A stretch of DNA of 64,000 nucleotides from NCBI RefSeq assembly GCF_043557345.1, contig NZ_JBIFFV010000008.1, positions 151,606-215,605 on the forward strand, given 5' to 3'. The notes beneath the pieces were generated by a model. It saw nothing but the letters and a program-made list of their open reading frames with translations. It did no database searches and was not told the origin of the DNA. Numbering within the stretch: the stretch's first letter is position 1; the number at the start of each line of letters is the position of its first letter. This document shows positions 33,166 to 42,407 of this stretch, in pieces. The DNA is from Sulfitobacter sp043557345 (GTDB lineage: Bacteria; Pseudomonadota; Alphaproteobacteria; Rhodobacterales; Rhodobacteraceae). A program made the position numbers and the translations under genes.

Positions 33166-36105
33166 ATGACCATGGCACTCGAAAAGACCTTCAACGCCGC
33201 CGAGGCGGAAAGCCGCATCTACGCCGATTGGGAGACCAAGGGCGCGTTCAAAGCGGGCGCGAATGCGCAGCGGGACGCGCATTTTTCCGTGATGATCCCG
33301 CCGCCCAATGTCACCGGCTCGCTGCACATGGGCCATGCCTTCAACAACACGCTGCAGGACATCCTCGTGCGCTGGCACCGGATGCAGGGGTTCGACACGC
33401 TCTGGCAGCCGGGTCAGGACCACGCCGGCATCGCCACCCAGATGGTGGTGGAGCGCGAATTGGCCGCCAGTGGCCAACCCGGCCGCCGCGAGCTGGGCCG
33501 CGAGGCTTTCACCGCCAAGGTCTGGGAGCAGAAGCAGAAATCCGGCGGCACGATCATCGACCAACTGCGCCGTCTGGGTGCCTCCTGCGACTGGTCGCGC
33601 AACGCCTTCACCATGTCCGGCGCGCCCGGTGCGCCCGAGGGGGAAGAAGGCAACTTCCACGACGCCGTGATCAAGGTCTTCGTGGACATGTACAACAAGG
33701 GGCTGATTTACCGCGGCAAGCGGCTGGTCAACTGGGACCCGCATTTCGAGACCGCGATCTCCGACCTCGAGGTCGAGAGCACCGAGGTCGACGGCCACAT
33801 GTGGCATTTCAAATACCCGCTGGCGGGGGGCGAGACCTACACCTATGTCGAGCGGGACGAGGACGGCACCGTGCTCTTCGAAGAGACCCGCGACTATATC
33901 TCCATCGCCACAACCCGGCCCGAAACCATGCTGGGCGACGGGGCGGTGGCGGTTCATCCATCGGATGAACGTTACGCCTCAATCGTTGGTAAACTCTGCG
34001 AAATCCCGGTTGGCCCGAAGGCGCAGCGCCGCCTTATCCCGATCATCACCGATGAATACCCGGACAAGAACTTCGGCTCTGGTGCTGTGAAAATCACCGG
34101 TGCGCATGACTTCAACGACTATGGCGTGGCCAAGCGCAACAACATCCCGCTCTACGCGCTGATGGACACCCAAGGACGCATGCGCGCCGATGGTCTGCCC
34201 TACGATCAGGCCGCCGCCCGCGCGCAGGCCATCGCCGAGGGCCGCGAGGACGCCCCCGAGGACGCGACCGAGATCAACCTCGTGCCCGATGCCTACCGCG
34301 GCCTCGACCGCTTCGAAGCCCGCAAGCGCGTGGTCGAGGACGTGACAGCCGAGGGCCTCGCCGTGATGACCGAGGCGACAGACCCGCGCCTTGGCCGCGC
34401 CGCCAAGAAAGCCCCCGTCGAGCCCGGCGAGGGCGGCGAGATGCGCACCGAGGAAGACAACCTCGTGCCGCTCGTGGAAGCCAAGAAGATCATGCAGCCC
34501 TTCGGCGACCGCTCCAAAGTGGTGATTGAGCCGATGCTGACCGACCAGTGGTTCGTCGCCACCGACAAGATCGTGCAGCCCGCCATCGACGCCGTGCGCT
34601 CGGGCGAGGTGACGATCCTGCCCGAACAGGACCGTAAGGTCTATTTCCACTGGCTGGAGAACATCGAGCCGTGGTGCATCTCGCGCCAGCTTTGGTGGGG
34701 GCACCAGATCCCGGTGTGGTTCGATGACGAGGGCAACGAATATTGCGCGCCCACCGAGGCCGAGGCGCAGGCCATGGCCCCGGGCAAGACGCTGCGCCGC
34801 GATCCGGACGTGCTCGACACATGGTTCTCCTCCGGCCTCTGGCCCATCGGCACATTGGGCTGGCCCGAGCAGACCGCAGAACTGGAGAAATACTTCCCCA
34901 CCTCCGTGCTGGTCACCGGTTTTGACATCATCTTCTTCTGGGTCGCCCGGATGATGATGATGCAATATGCTGTGGTCGATCAGAAACCCTTCGACACCGT
35001 CTATGTCCACGCGCTGGTGCGCGACGAGAAGGGCAAGAAGATGTCGAAGTCCCTTGGCAATGTGCTCGACCCGTTGGATCTGATCGACGAATACGGCGCC
35101 GATGCGGTGCGTTTTACGCTGACCTCGATGGCGGCGATGGGGCGCGACCTGAAGCTCTCGACGCAGCGCATCGCGGGCTACCGCAACTTCGGCACCAAGC
35201 TCTGGAACGCACACCGCTTTGCCGAAATGAACGGCGTCTTCGACGCGATGCCAGCCGCGCAGCCGCAGCCCACCGCCACGCTGAACAAGTGGATCGTGGG
35301 CGAGACCGCGCGGGTGCGCGAGGAGGTCGACGCAGCCCTCGGCAACTTCCGCTTCAACGACGCGGCCAACGCACTTTATGCCTTCGTCTGGGGCAAGGTC
35401 TGCGACTGGTACGTGGAGCTGTCCAAGCCGCTCTTGCAGGACGACGCCCCCGAGGCTGCGGAAACCCGCGCGACCATGGCTTGGGTGTTGGAGCAATGTC
35501 TGATCCTGCTGCACCCGATCATGCCTTTCATCACCGAGGAGTTGTGGCAGACCACCGCCAAGCGCGATGAGCTTCTGGCCCTCACCGATTGGCCCGCCTA
35601 CACCACTGCCGATCTGCTCGATGCCGACGCGGACCGGGAGTTGAACTGGGTCATCGGTCTGATTGAGAGCATCCGTTCGGCGCGCCAGCAGATGCATGTG
35701 CCCGCGGGGCTGAAGGTGCCGATGCTGGTGACCGAGATGGATGCCGCCGCCCAGGGTGCCTGGGACCGCAACGAGGTGATGATCAAACGTCTGGCCCGGG
35801 TCGAGAGCCTCGAGCGGAGCGAGAGCTTCCCGAAAGGCACCGTCTCGATCGCGGCGCCGGGGGCGAGCTTCGGCCTGCCGCTCGCAGGGCTGATCGACAT
35901 CGACGCCGAGAAGGCCCGTCTGCAGAAGTCGCTCGACAAGCTCGGCAAGGAGATCGGCGGGCTGAAGGGGCGTCTCAACAACCCCAAGTTCGCCGCCTCC
36001 GCGCCGGAAGAGGTCGTGGCCGAGGCGCAGGCGAACCTCGCGGCGCGTCAGGAAGAGGCGGACCAGTTGCAGGCGGCGCTGGACCGCTTGGCCGAACTGG
36101 CCTGA
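33166..36105 (+). CDS. valS: Valine-tRNA ligase
   Basis: This 979-residue class I synthetase charges tRNA-Val and edits threonyl-tRNA-Val. The HIGH motif is HMGH at residues 54-57 (PPPNVTGSLHMGHAFNN), and the KMSKS motif is KKMSKSLGN near residue 627. The editing domain contains ATTRPETMLGD. The C-terminal coiled coil (ARLQKSLDKLGKEIGGLKGRL) is complete. Met1 and Met3 are both possible starts; AAAGGG precedes. It is transcribed alone and followed by an inverted repeat rather than a simple terminator. Confidence 0.97.
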   Translation: MTMALEKTFNAAEAESRIYADWETKGAFKAGANAQRDAHFSVMIPPPNVTGSLHMGHAFNNTLQDILVRWHRMQGFDTLWQPGQDHAGIATQMVVERELAASGQPGRRELGREAFTAKVWEQKQKSGGTIIDQLRRLGASCDWSRNAFTMSGAPGAPEGEEGNFHDAVIKVFVDMYNKGLIYRGKRLVNWDPHFETAISDLEVESTEVDGHMWHFKYPLAGGETYTYVERDEDGTVLFEETRDYISIATTRPETMLGDGAVAVHPSDERYASIVGKLCEIPVGPKAQRRLIPIITDEYPDKNFGSGAVKITGAHDFNDYGVAKRNNIPLYALMDTQGRMRADGLPYDQAAARAQAIAEGREDAPEDATEINLVPDAYRGLDRFEARKRVVEDVTAEGLAVMTEATDPRLGRAAKKAPVEPGEGGEMRTEEDNLVPLVEAKKIMQPFGDRSKVVIEPMLTDQWFVATDKIVQPAIDAVRSGEVTILPEQDRKVYFHWLENIEPWCISRQLWWGHQIPVWFDDEGNEYCAPTEAEAQAMAPGKTLRRDPDVLDTWFSSGLWPIGTLGWPEQTAELEKYFPTSVLVTGFDIIFFWVARMMMMQYAVVDQKPFDTVYVHALVRDEKGKKMSKSLGNVLDPLDLIDEYGADAVRFTLTSMAAMGRDLKLSTQRIAGYRNFGTKLWNAHRFAEMNGVFDAMPAAQPQPTATLNKWIVGETARVREEVDAALGNFRFNDAANALYAFVWGKVCDWYVELSKPLLQDDAPEAAETRATMAWVLEQCLILLHPIMPFITEELWQTTAKRDELLALTDWPAYTTADLLDADADRELNWVIGLIESIRSARQQMHVPAGLKVPMLVTEMDAAAQGAWDRNEVMIKRLARVESLERSESFPKGTVSIAAPGASFGLPLAGLIDIDAEKARLQKSLDKLGKEIGGLKGRLNNPKFAASAPEEVVAEAQANLAARQEEADQLQAALDRLAELA

Positions 36106-36118
36106 GGCGGGGGGCGGA

Positions 36119-36260
36119 GCCGGGCAGCGCCAGACCGCGGGATGGCGCTCCTTACGCCACAGTTAGGCAGTTAATTTCTGCCGCGCTTGCGCCGGGTTCT
36201 CAGGACGGGACTTCGCTTGCAAAAGCGCCAGCCCGTTCGGGCGGTCTGGCGCTGCCCGGC
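36119..36260. repeat. 20-base perfect inverted repeat with 102-base spacer behind valS
   Basis: The sequence GCCGGGCAGCGCCAGACCGC at 36119-36138 recurs exactly as its reverse complement at 36241-36260. Each arm also takes part in a smaller hairpin: AGCGCCA/TGGCGCT around the left arm and GCGCCAG/CTGGCGC with inner CCCG/GGGC around the right arm. The element fills the space between convergent valS and the crotonase gene. It may serve as a bidirectional terminator or be a dispersed palindromic repeat; no other copy was noticed in this window. Confidence 0.8.
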
Positions 36261-36317
36261 GGCCTGCGGCCTTGATTCCGGGCTGTTTCGTTCAACGTGA
36301 CCGGTTCCCAAGCCGTC

Positions 36318-37109
36318 CTACTTGAACACCGCGGGCCGTTTGCCGAACTCCGCTGCGATCACCTCCATCTGCTCGGGCTTGCCCAGCAGCGCCGCCTGCT
36401 CGCGCGATTCAGCCAAGAGCACATCCGCATCCGACGCCCCCGTCTCTACGTATCCGATCAACCGCTTGGCCGTGCGGATCGCATTCGGCCCCTTGCCCGC
36501 GATCACCTGCGCCAGTTCCAGCGCTGCCGCCTGCGGGTCTTCGGCGATCTCGGTCACCAGCCCCCAACGCTCCGCCTGCGCGGCATCCACCGGCGCGGCG
36601 GTATAGGTCAGCCGCCGCAACACGTCCGAGCGCACCAGCCGCGGCAGCAGCACCATACCGCCCATATCCGGCACGATGCCCCATTTCATCTCCATCACTG
36701 CAAGCTTCGTATCCGGCGCGGCAATCCGAATATCCGCCCCAAGCGCCAGCTGCATCCCGGCGCCATAGACCACCCCATGCAGCGCAGCGATGACCGGGAT
36801 TTCCAAACGGTGCCAAACCATCGACACCTCTTGCCATTTGTTCGTCGTGCCCGCGCCATGGCTGCGGGGCGTGATCAACGCCTCGACATCCTGCCCCAGC
36901 ATCCCCGAGAGCCCGCCAATATCAATGCCCGCGCAAAAGCCTTTGCCCTCGCCCGAGAGCAGCACCACGCGGGCGTCCGAAGCCGCAATCTCCTGCCCCG
37001 CTGCGATGATCGCCTCGATCATTTCGTCATCCACGGCGTTCATCTTGTCTGCGCGGGTGAGGGTCACATGGGCGATATGGTCTTCGATCCGAGTGCTGAC
37101 GCGGGGCAT
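36318..37109 (-). CDS. Crotonase-family protein, dienoyl-CoA isomerase-like
   Basis: This 263-residue enoyl-CoA hydratase/isomerase-family protein has the CoA oxyanion loop KGFCAGIDIGGL and the second loop ALHGVVYGAGMQLALGADIRI. At the place of the first hydratase glutamate (Glu144 of rat crotonase) it has Gln, whereas the second Glu is kept in AVMEMKWGIVPDMGG. The Asp eight residues after that Glu matches the Glu/Asp pair of delta3,5-delta2,4-dienoyl-CoA isomerase. An isomerase role is therefore more likely than hydration. The start is MPRVSTRIEDH with AGGAGAAC before it. It is divergent from the aminotransferase gene. Confidence 0.85.
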   Translation of the reverse strand: MPRVSTRIEDHIAHVTLTRADKMNAVDDEMIEAIIAAGQEIAASDARVVLLSGEGKGFCAGIDIGGLSGMLGQDVEALITPRSHGAGTTNKWQEVSMVWHRLEIPVIAALHGVVYGAGMQLALGADIRIAAPDTKLAVMEMKWGIVPDMGGMVLLPRLVRSDVLRRLTYTAAPVDAAQAERWGLVTEIAEDPQAAALELAQVIAGKGPNAIRTAKRLIGYVETGASDADVLLAESREQAALLGKPEQMEVIAAEFGKRPAVFK

Positions 37110-37228
37110 GGCTGTTCTCCTGAAAGTTTGGCGCAGTTCAGCGCAGATCATCGCGCGGCACCAGCAAAACGTGGCGGCAGGTGCTGCGGCACTTGCCCTC
37201 TCACGGGCCCGCCCCTACACCTTGGCGC

Positions 37229-38332
37229 ATGACATATGCACGCCTCACCCCCCTCGCCCAACGCCTGCCCGCCAATGTCCCCTTCGTGGGCCCCGAAGCG
37301 CAGGAGCGCGTCCTTGGCCGCCCCTTCAAAGCGCGGCTTGGCGCCAATGAAAACGTCTTTGGCCCCTCGCCCCGCGCCATCGCGGCCATGGCCGAGACCG
37401 AAATGTGGAAATACGGCGATTCCGAAAGCGTGGAGTTGCGCGCGGCACTGGCCGATTTGCACGACATCTCCCCTGCGAACATCATCGTCGGCGAGGGTAT
37501 CGACGGGCTGCTGGGCTACCTTGTGCGTCTGCTGGTGGGCGAAGGCGATGCGGTGGTGACCTCGGAAGGCGCCTATCCAACCTTCAACTACCACGTCACG
37601 GGCTTTGGCGGCGTGCTGCACAAGGTGCCCTACCGCGACGATCACGAAGACCCGGCGGCGCTGTTCGCCAAGGCGGCGGAGGTCGACGCCAAGCTGGTCT
37701 ACCTCGCCAATCCCGACAACCCGATGGGCACTTGGCACGAGGGCGCGGCACTGGCACGCGCGCTCGACGACCTGCCGCAAGGCAGCCTGCTGTTGCTGGA
37801 CGAGGCCTATATCGAATGCGCCCCCGAGGGCACCGCGCCCGTGCTTTCCGCCGATGACCCACGGGTGATCCGGATGCGGACCTTTTCCAAAGCCTACGGC
37901 CTCGCCGGGGCGCGGATCGGCTATGCCATCGCCGCGCCCGAGTTGATCACCGCCTTTCACAAGGTCCGCAATCACTTTGGCCTGAACCGCGCGGCGCAGG
38001 CGGGGGCTTTGGCGGCGGTACAGGATCAGAGCTACCTGAAAGAGGTTCAGACCAAGATCGCCGAGGCGCGCCGCCGGATCGCCCATATCGCCGAAGAGAA
38101 CGGGCTGAGCACCCTCCCCTCTGCCGCCAATTTCGTCGCCGTCGATTGTGGCGGTGATGGCGCTTTCGCCAAGGCGGTCCTCGACGCGCTGGTGGCGCGG
38201 GGGATCTTTGTGAGGATGCCTTTTGCCGCGCCGCAAAACCGCTGCATCCGCATCAGTTGCAGCACGGCGGAAGAGCTGGATCACTTCGCCGCCGCCTTGC
38301 CCGCGGCCTTAGCTGACGCGCGCGGGGCTTAA
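37229..38332 (+). CDS. Class I/II aminotransferase, HisC-like
   Basis: This 367-residue fold-I PLP aminotransferase resembles histidinol-phosphate aminotransferase. It has RLGANENVFGPSP at the N-terminus, VYLANPDNPMGTW, LLDEAYIE and the PLP lysine region RTFSKAYGLAGARIGYA. The C-terminal RISCSTAEELDHF is typical. The his genes in this window lie 15 kb away and lack hisC, so a role in histidine synthesis is possible but many homologues have other amino-acid substrates. ATG at 37229 is chosen over an upstream in-frame start within the divergent spacer. The stop overlaps that of the convergent gene. Confidence 0.85.
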   Translation: MTYARLTPLAQRLPANVPFVGPEAQERVLGRPFKARLGANENVFGPSPRAIAAMAETEMWKYGDSESVELRAALADLHDISPANIIVGEGIDGLLGYLVRLLVGEGDAVVTSEGAYPTFNYHVTGFGGVLHKVPYRDDHEDPAALFAKAAEVDAKLVYLANPDNPMGTWHEGAALARALDDLPQGSLLLLDEAYIECAPEGTAPVLSADDPRVIRMRTFSKAYGLAGARIGYAIAAPELITAFHKVRNHFGLNRAAQAGALAAVQDQSYLKEVQTKIAEARRRIAHIAEENGLSTLPSAANFVAVDCGGDGAFAKAVLDALVARGIFVRMPFAAPQNRCIRISCSTAEELDHFAAALPAALADARGA

Positions 38333-39537
38333 GCCCCGCCGATCACCTCCGCCGCCGCCTGCAGGGCGCCCGGGCCGTGGTCGATCTTCAGCGCCGAAAG
38401 CCCGGCTTCGATCCCGCCGAGCAGCCCCATGATCATTTGGCCGTTCACATGACCCATATGGCCAAGGCGGAAAAAGCCGTGCCACGCGGGCTCCCCCGGC
38501 AGGGCCATGCCCAGCCCCACGCCCAGTGTCAGGCCCAGATTGCCCTGCACCCAATCGCGCAACTCGGTCGCATGGGGGGCTTGCAGCCGCAGCGCGGTGA
38601 CCGCATGGCTGCGCAGGGCGCGGTCTTCGATGTTGAACCGCAGGCTGCCCTTGGCCGACCACGCCTCACAGGCCGCCCACACCGCCCGGGCCAGCGTCTC
38701 ATGGCGCTGCCAGACCTGCTCGATCCCCTCTTCGTGAATGATGTCGAGAGCGGCGCGCAGGCCATAGAGGTGATGCGTCGGCGCCGTGCCGCCGTGGTAT
38801 TGATAGAACTCCTGCGCATGGGCGCGCGGCGACCAATCCCAATAGCGGCTCACGCGCGGCAGACGCGCACGGGCTTCCTCGGCCCGGTCGTTGAAAAAGA
38901 CGAAGGCCATGCCCGGCGGCACCATCAGCCCCTTTTGCGAAGCGGTGACCATGACATCGACGCCCCAAGCATCCATCTCGAAGCGCTCACAGCCCAATGA
39001 CGCGATGCAATCGGCCATCAAAAGCGCGGGGTGGCCCGCCTCATCCAACAGGCGGCGCAGGCCCGGCACGTCATTGCGGACCGAGCTTGAGGTGTCCACA
39101 TGCACCGCCATCACCGCCTTGATCTGGTGGCCGCTGTCGGCCTTCAGGCGTTCGGCCACCTGTGCGAGATCGACGGGCGCGTTGCGGCCAAAGTCGAGGA
39201 TATCCACCTCGGCCCCCAGCCCCGTCGCCATTTCGGCCCAGCCATGGCCGAAACGCCCCGTGGCCAGCACCAATACCCGGTCGCCGGGGGCTATGACATT
39301 GCTCAGCGCGGCTTCCCACGCGCCGTGGCCGTTGCTGATATACATCGCCACATGACGATCTGTACGCGCCACGCGCTTTAGGTCGGCGGCCAGCGCTGGC
39401 ATCATCTCGACCAATTCGCCCTCGTAAATATTGGGGGCCGCGCGGTGCATCGCGCTCAGCACCGCGTCGGGCATGACCGAGGGGCCGGGAATGGCGAGGT
39501 ACGAACGACCGGGGGCGAGTTTATTCTGCTTTGTCAT
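38329..39537 (-). CDS. Alanine/serine-glyoxylate aminotransferase family protein
   Basis: This 402-residue fold-I PLP enzyme has the AGXT pattern: PGRSYLAIPGPSVMPDAVLSAM at the start, NGHGAWEAALSN, VHVDTSSSVRND, LLMADCIASLG, and the PLP lysine in MVTASQKGLMVPPG. Relatives transfer amino groups from serine or alanine to glyoxylate, or act on aspartate or phosphonates. A link with glycine/serine metabolism near sarcosine oxidase is conceivable but they are not neighbours. The start is MTKQNKLAPG; ATG lies 233 bases from the ABC transporter gene. Confidence 0.88.
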   Translation of the reverse strand: MTKQNKLAPGRSYLAIPGPSVMPDAVLSAMHRAAPNIYEGELVEMMPALAADLKRVARTDRHVAMYISNGHGAWEAALSNVIAPGDRVLVLATGRFGHGWAEMATGLGAEVDILDFGRNAPVDLAQVAERLKADSGHQIKAVMAVHVDTSSSVRNDVPGLRRLLDEAGHPALLMADCIASLGCERFEMDAWGVDVMVTASQKGLMVPPGMAFVFFNDRAEEARARLPRVSRYWDWSPRAHAQEFYQYHGGTAPTHHLYGLRAALDIIHEEGIEQVWQRHETLARAVWAACEAWSAKGSLRFNIEDRALRSHAVTALRLQAPHATELRDWVQGNLGLTLGVGLGMALPGEPAWHGFFRLGHMGHVNGQMIMGLLGGIEAGLSALKIDHGPGALQAAAEVIGGA

Positions 39538-39770
39538 GATATTGGCTGCCGTTTTGAAAATGCGTGACCGGGGGACGGTCGGGCGCAGCTTACTGCCCGG
39601 CAGGCCGGGGTCAACACGCGATCGGACCTTAGGTAAGGCGCGCCCCTAAGCCCCCCTTCCACGCGCTGAGACCGCCCCCTGCGCGCCTTGCCCGACCTGC
39701 GCGACGGCTTGCCCTGCCTGCGCGGCTTTCGTACACGGGATCCGACTGCCCAAAAGGATCAGGCACCGGT

Positions 39771-41627
39771 ATGAATGATGACAGTTACACCTCCGCGCAG
39801 TTGATGCGCTGGCTTTGGCGGGACTATCTAAAGAAACACACCGGCCTGATGGCCATCGCGGTGATCTTCATGATCATCGAAGGTTCGACCTTGGGCGTGC
39901 TGGCAAAACTGATGGAGCCGATGTTCGACCGCGTCTTTGTCGGCGGCGACCGCGGGGCGCTGGTCTGGGTCGGGCTGGTGCTGGTGGCGATCTTTGCGCT
40001 GCGGGCGCTCGCCACAGTGGTGCAAAAGGTGCTGCTGACCCGCGTGGCACAGCGCACGGCGGCGGATCTGCGCATCGACCTGCTGGACCGGATGATGCAG
40101 CAAGACGGCACCTTTCACCAAAGCCACCCGCCCGGCTTTCTTGTCCAGCGCGTGCAATCGGATGTGAATGCGGTCAGCGATGTCTGGCGCGCGGTGATCA
40201 CCGGCGCGGGGCGCGATCTGGTGGGGCTGGTGATCCTCATGGGCGTGGCCATCGCGATTGACCCGATCTGGGCGCTTCTGGCAATGGTCGGCGTGCCGCT
40301 GATGGTGCTGCCCGCCGCCATCGCCCAGCGTTTCGTCCGCGCCCGCTCGCGCGAGGCGCGTGACATCGGGGCCAGCCTCTCGACCCGGCTGGACGAGGTT
40401 TTCCACGGCATCGTACAAATCAAGCTCAACGCGCTGGAGGACTACCAAGCCCGGCAATACCGCGAGTTGACACGCACCTTCATCCGCACCGAAGTCCGCG
40501 CCGCCTTTGGCAATTCCGCGATCCCGGCAATGATCGACATCATGTCGGGCATCGGCTTCATGGCCGTGATCGTCTACGGCGGGTCCGAGATCATCGCCGG
40601 CAACAAGACCATAGGCGAGTTCATGACCTTCTTCACCTCGCTGGGGTTCATGTTCTCCCCCCTCCGCCGCCTCGGCGCGATCAGCGGCCTATGGCAGATG
40701 GCCGCCGCCGCGCTGGAACGGATCAAGGAATTGCTCGATGCGCCGCTGCATCTGCGCAGCCCGGACAAAGCGCAGGCCGCGCCCGATGGCCCACCCGATG
40801 TGACGCTGACGGATGTCTCGCTCTCCTACGGCGACACGAAGGTGTTGAACGGCTTGGACCTGACCGCGAAAGCAGGCCAGACGACCGCGCTGGTCGGCGC
40901 TTCGGGGGCGGGAAAGTCGACCATCTTCAACCTGCTCACCCGACTGGTGGATCCGCAAAGCGGCACGGTACGCATCGGCGGCGTCGACACCGCTTCGATG
41001 ACCATCCCAGACCTGCGCGGCCTGTTTTCTGTCGTGACGCAAGAGGCGCTCTTGTTCGATGAAACCCTGCGCGAGAACATCGTGCTGGGCCGTGAGAATG
41101 TCACCGACGAAGAACTCGACCGGGTGCTGAAGGCCGCCCATGTGGCGGACTTTCTGCCGCAGTTGGAACAGGGGTTGGACACCCGCGTCGGCCCGCGCGG
41201 CTCGGCCCTGTCGGGCGGACAGCGCCAACGCGTGGTGATCGCCCGCGCCCTGCTGCGCGACACGCCGATCCTGCTGCTGGATGAGGCCACCAGCGCGCTT
41301 GATGCGCAATCCGAGCAGGTGGTGCAGGACGCGCTCGATCGCCTCGCCAAGGGGCGCACCACCATTGTCATCGCGCACCGGCTGTCGACCATCCGCAGCG
41401 CGGATAAGATCGTGGTGATGGACCGGGGCCGCGTCACCGACGAGGGCACCCATGACGAGTTGATGGAACGCGGCGGCATCTACGCCGACCTATACCGCCT
41501 GCAATATCGCGACGGGAAGACCGTATCGGACGCCCGCGGCCTCAGCGCCCTCTCCGCGAAGAAACGCCGCGAAAGGGCGCGCCAGCCCAACCTGCTCCAA
41601 CGGATCGGCGCGGCGTTCTTTAACTGA
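39771..41627 (+). CDS. ABC transporter, fused membrane and ATPase domains (MsbA-like)
   Basis: This 618-residue half-transporter has six membrane spans in residues about 20-320, then an ATPase domain with Walker A GASGAGKST (about 376-384), signature LSGGQRQR, Walker B ILLLDEAT and H-loop VIAHRLSTI. Order and length match lipid/drug exporters such as MsbA, which work as homodimers. A polar C-terminal tail (KKRRERARQPNLLQRIG) follows. No partner subunit is nearby, in keeping with a homodimer. The cargo cannot be told from sequence. Confidence 0.92.
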   Translation: MNDDSYTSAQLMRWLWRDYLKKHTGLMAIAVIFMIIEGSTLGVLAKLMEPMFDRVFVGGDRGALVWVGLVLVAIFALRALATVVQKVLLTRVAQRTAADLRIDLLDRMMQQDGTFHQSHPPGFLVQRVQSDVNAVSDVWRAVITGAGRDLVGLVILMGVAIAIDPIWALLAMVGVPLMVLPAAIAQRFVRARSREARDIGASLSTRLDEVFHGIVQIKLNALEDYQARQYRELTRTFIRTEVRAAFGNSAIPAMIDIMSGIGFMAVIVYGGSEIIAGNKTIGEFMTFFTSLGFMFSPLRRLGAISGLWQMAAAALERIKELLDAPLHLRSPDKAQAAPDGPPDVTLTDVSLSYGDTKVLNGLDLTAKAGQTTALVGASGAGKSTIFNLLTRLVDPQSGTVRIGGVDTASMTIPDLRGLFSVVTQEALLFDETLRENIVLGRENVTDEELDRVLKAAHVADFLPQLEQGLDTRVGPRGSALSGGQRQRVVIARALLRDTPILLLDEATSALDAQSEQVVQDALDRLAKGRTTIVIAHRLSTIRSADKIVVMDRGRVTDEGTHDELMERGGIYADLYRLQYRDGKTVSDARGLSALSAKKRRERARQPNLLQRIGAAFFN

Positions 41628-41659
41628 ATGCGCGGGGCATGGGGAAACCCACGCCCCTT

Positions 41660-42343
41660 TCACGAACGCCGGTAGCTTTCGGCGAGCGCCTCGGGGCTGA
41701 CCCCCATCGCATAGCGCGCCAGCGTCCAGAGGTTGCGCCCACCCCGGCGCAGCCAGCCTTGACGGCGGTATTTCTCGGCACTGGTCACGGCGATCCCATC
41801 CAGCCGGGTCAAGCGGCCACGAAGGGCGCGGGCCAGTGCCACATCCTCCATCAATGGCTGATCGGGATAGCCGCCGACCGCATCATAAAGCGCGCGGGGC
41901 AAAAGCAGCCCCTGATCGCCATAGGGCAAGCCCAGAGCGCTGCGCAGGTTCGCCCAGCTTGCCACCAAGCGTGGCGCCAGACCGCGCTGATCGAAGCGCA
42001 GGCGAAACCACCCCGCGCCCGCTGCCCCGCGCGCCATGTGATCATGCATCGCATCGCTCCAGCCCGGGGCCAGCACCGTATCGGCGTGCAACACCAGGAG
42101 CCACGCCCCCTGCGCCGCGTCGCAGCCACGCCGCAACTGCCCGCCCCGCGAAGGCGCGCCCGAGACGACCTCGCCCCCCCAGCCTTCGGCCAGCGCACGC
42201 GTGCCATCCGTCGAGCCGCCATCGCTCAGGATCACCTCGCGGAGCAGCCCGGCCTGCAACCCTTCGACGAGCGCGGCGAGGCAAGCGGGCAGCGCGGTGG
42301 CCGCGTTGAGGGTGGGAATGACGACAGAGATCGGCGCGCGCAT
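41660..42343 (-). CDS. Family 2 glycosyltransferase, TIGR04283-like
   Basis: This 227-residue protein is a short GT-A transferase. It has SVVIPTLNAATALPACLAAL, ILSDGGSTDGT and LLVLHADTVLAPGW, the last being the DXD-equivalent region, then GLPYGDQGLLLPRALYDAVGG and PLMEDVALARAL. This compact form matches the TIGR04283 group, some members of which sit in arsenosugar gene clusters. None of the usual partners (arsM, arsS) is adjacent here, so arsenosugar synthesis is not supported by context. It is divergent from ygfZ by 64 bases. Confidence 0.82.
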   Translation of the reverse strand: MRAPISVVIPTLNAATALPACLAALVEGLQAGLLREVILSDGGSTDGTRALAEGWGGEVVSGAPSRGGQLRRGCDAAQGAWLLVLHADTVLAPGWSDAMHDHMARGAAGAGWFRLRFDQRGLAPRLVASWANLRSALGLPYGDQGLLLPRALYDAVGGYPDQPLMEDVALARALRGRLTRLDGIAVTSAEKYRRQGWLRRGGRNLWTLARYAMGVSPEALAESYRRS

Positions 42344-42407
42344 GGTTGCCCCTTTTGGATGGCTTTGACAGGTTATATGTCATGGCCAGCAATCAAAGGA
42401 CACCCGC

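Noticed and set aside
33979..35697. A 572-codon minus-strand frame
   Set aside because: Antisense to valS, with no recognisable motif.
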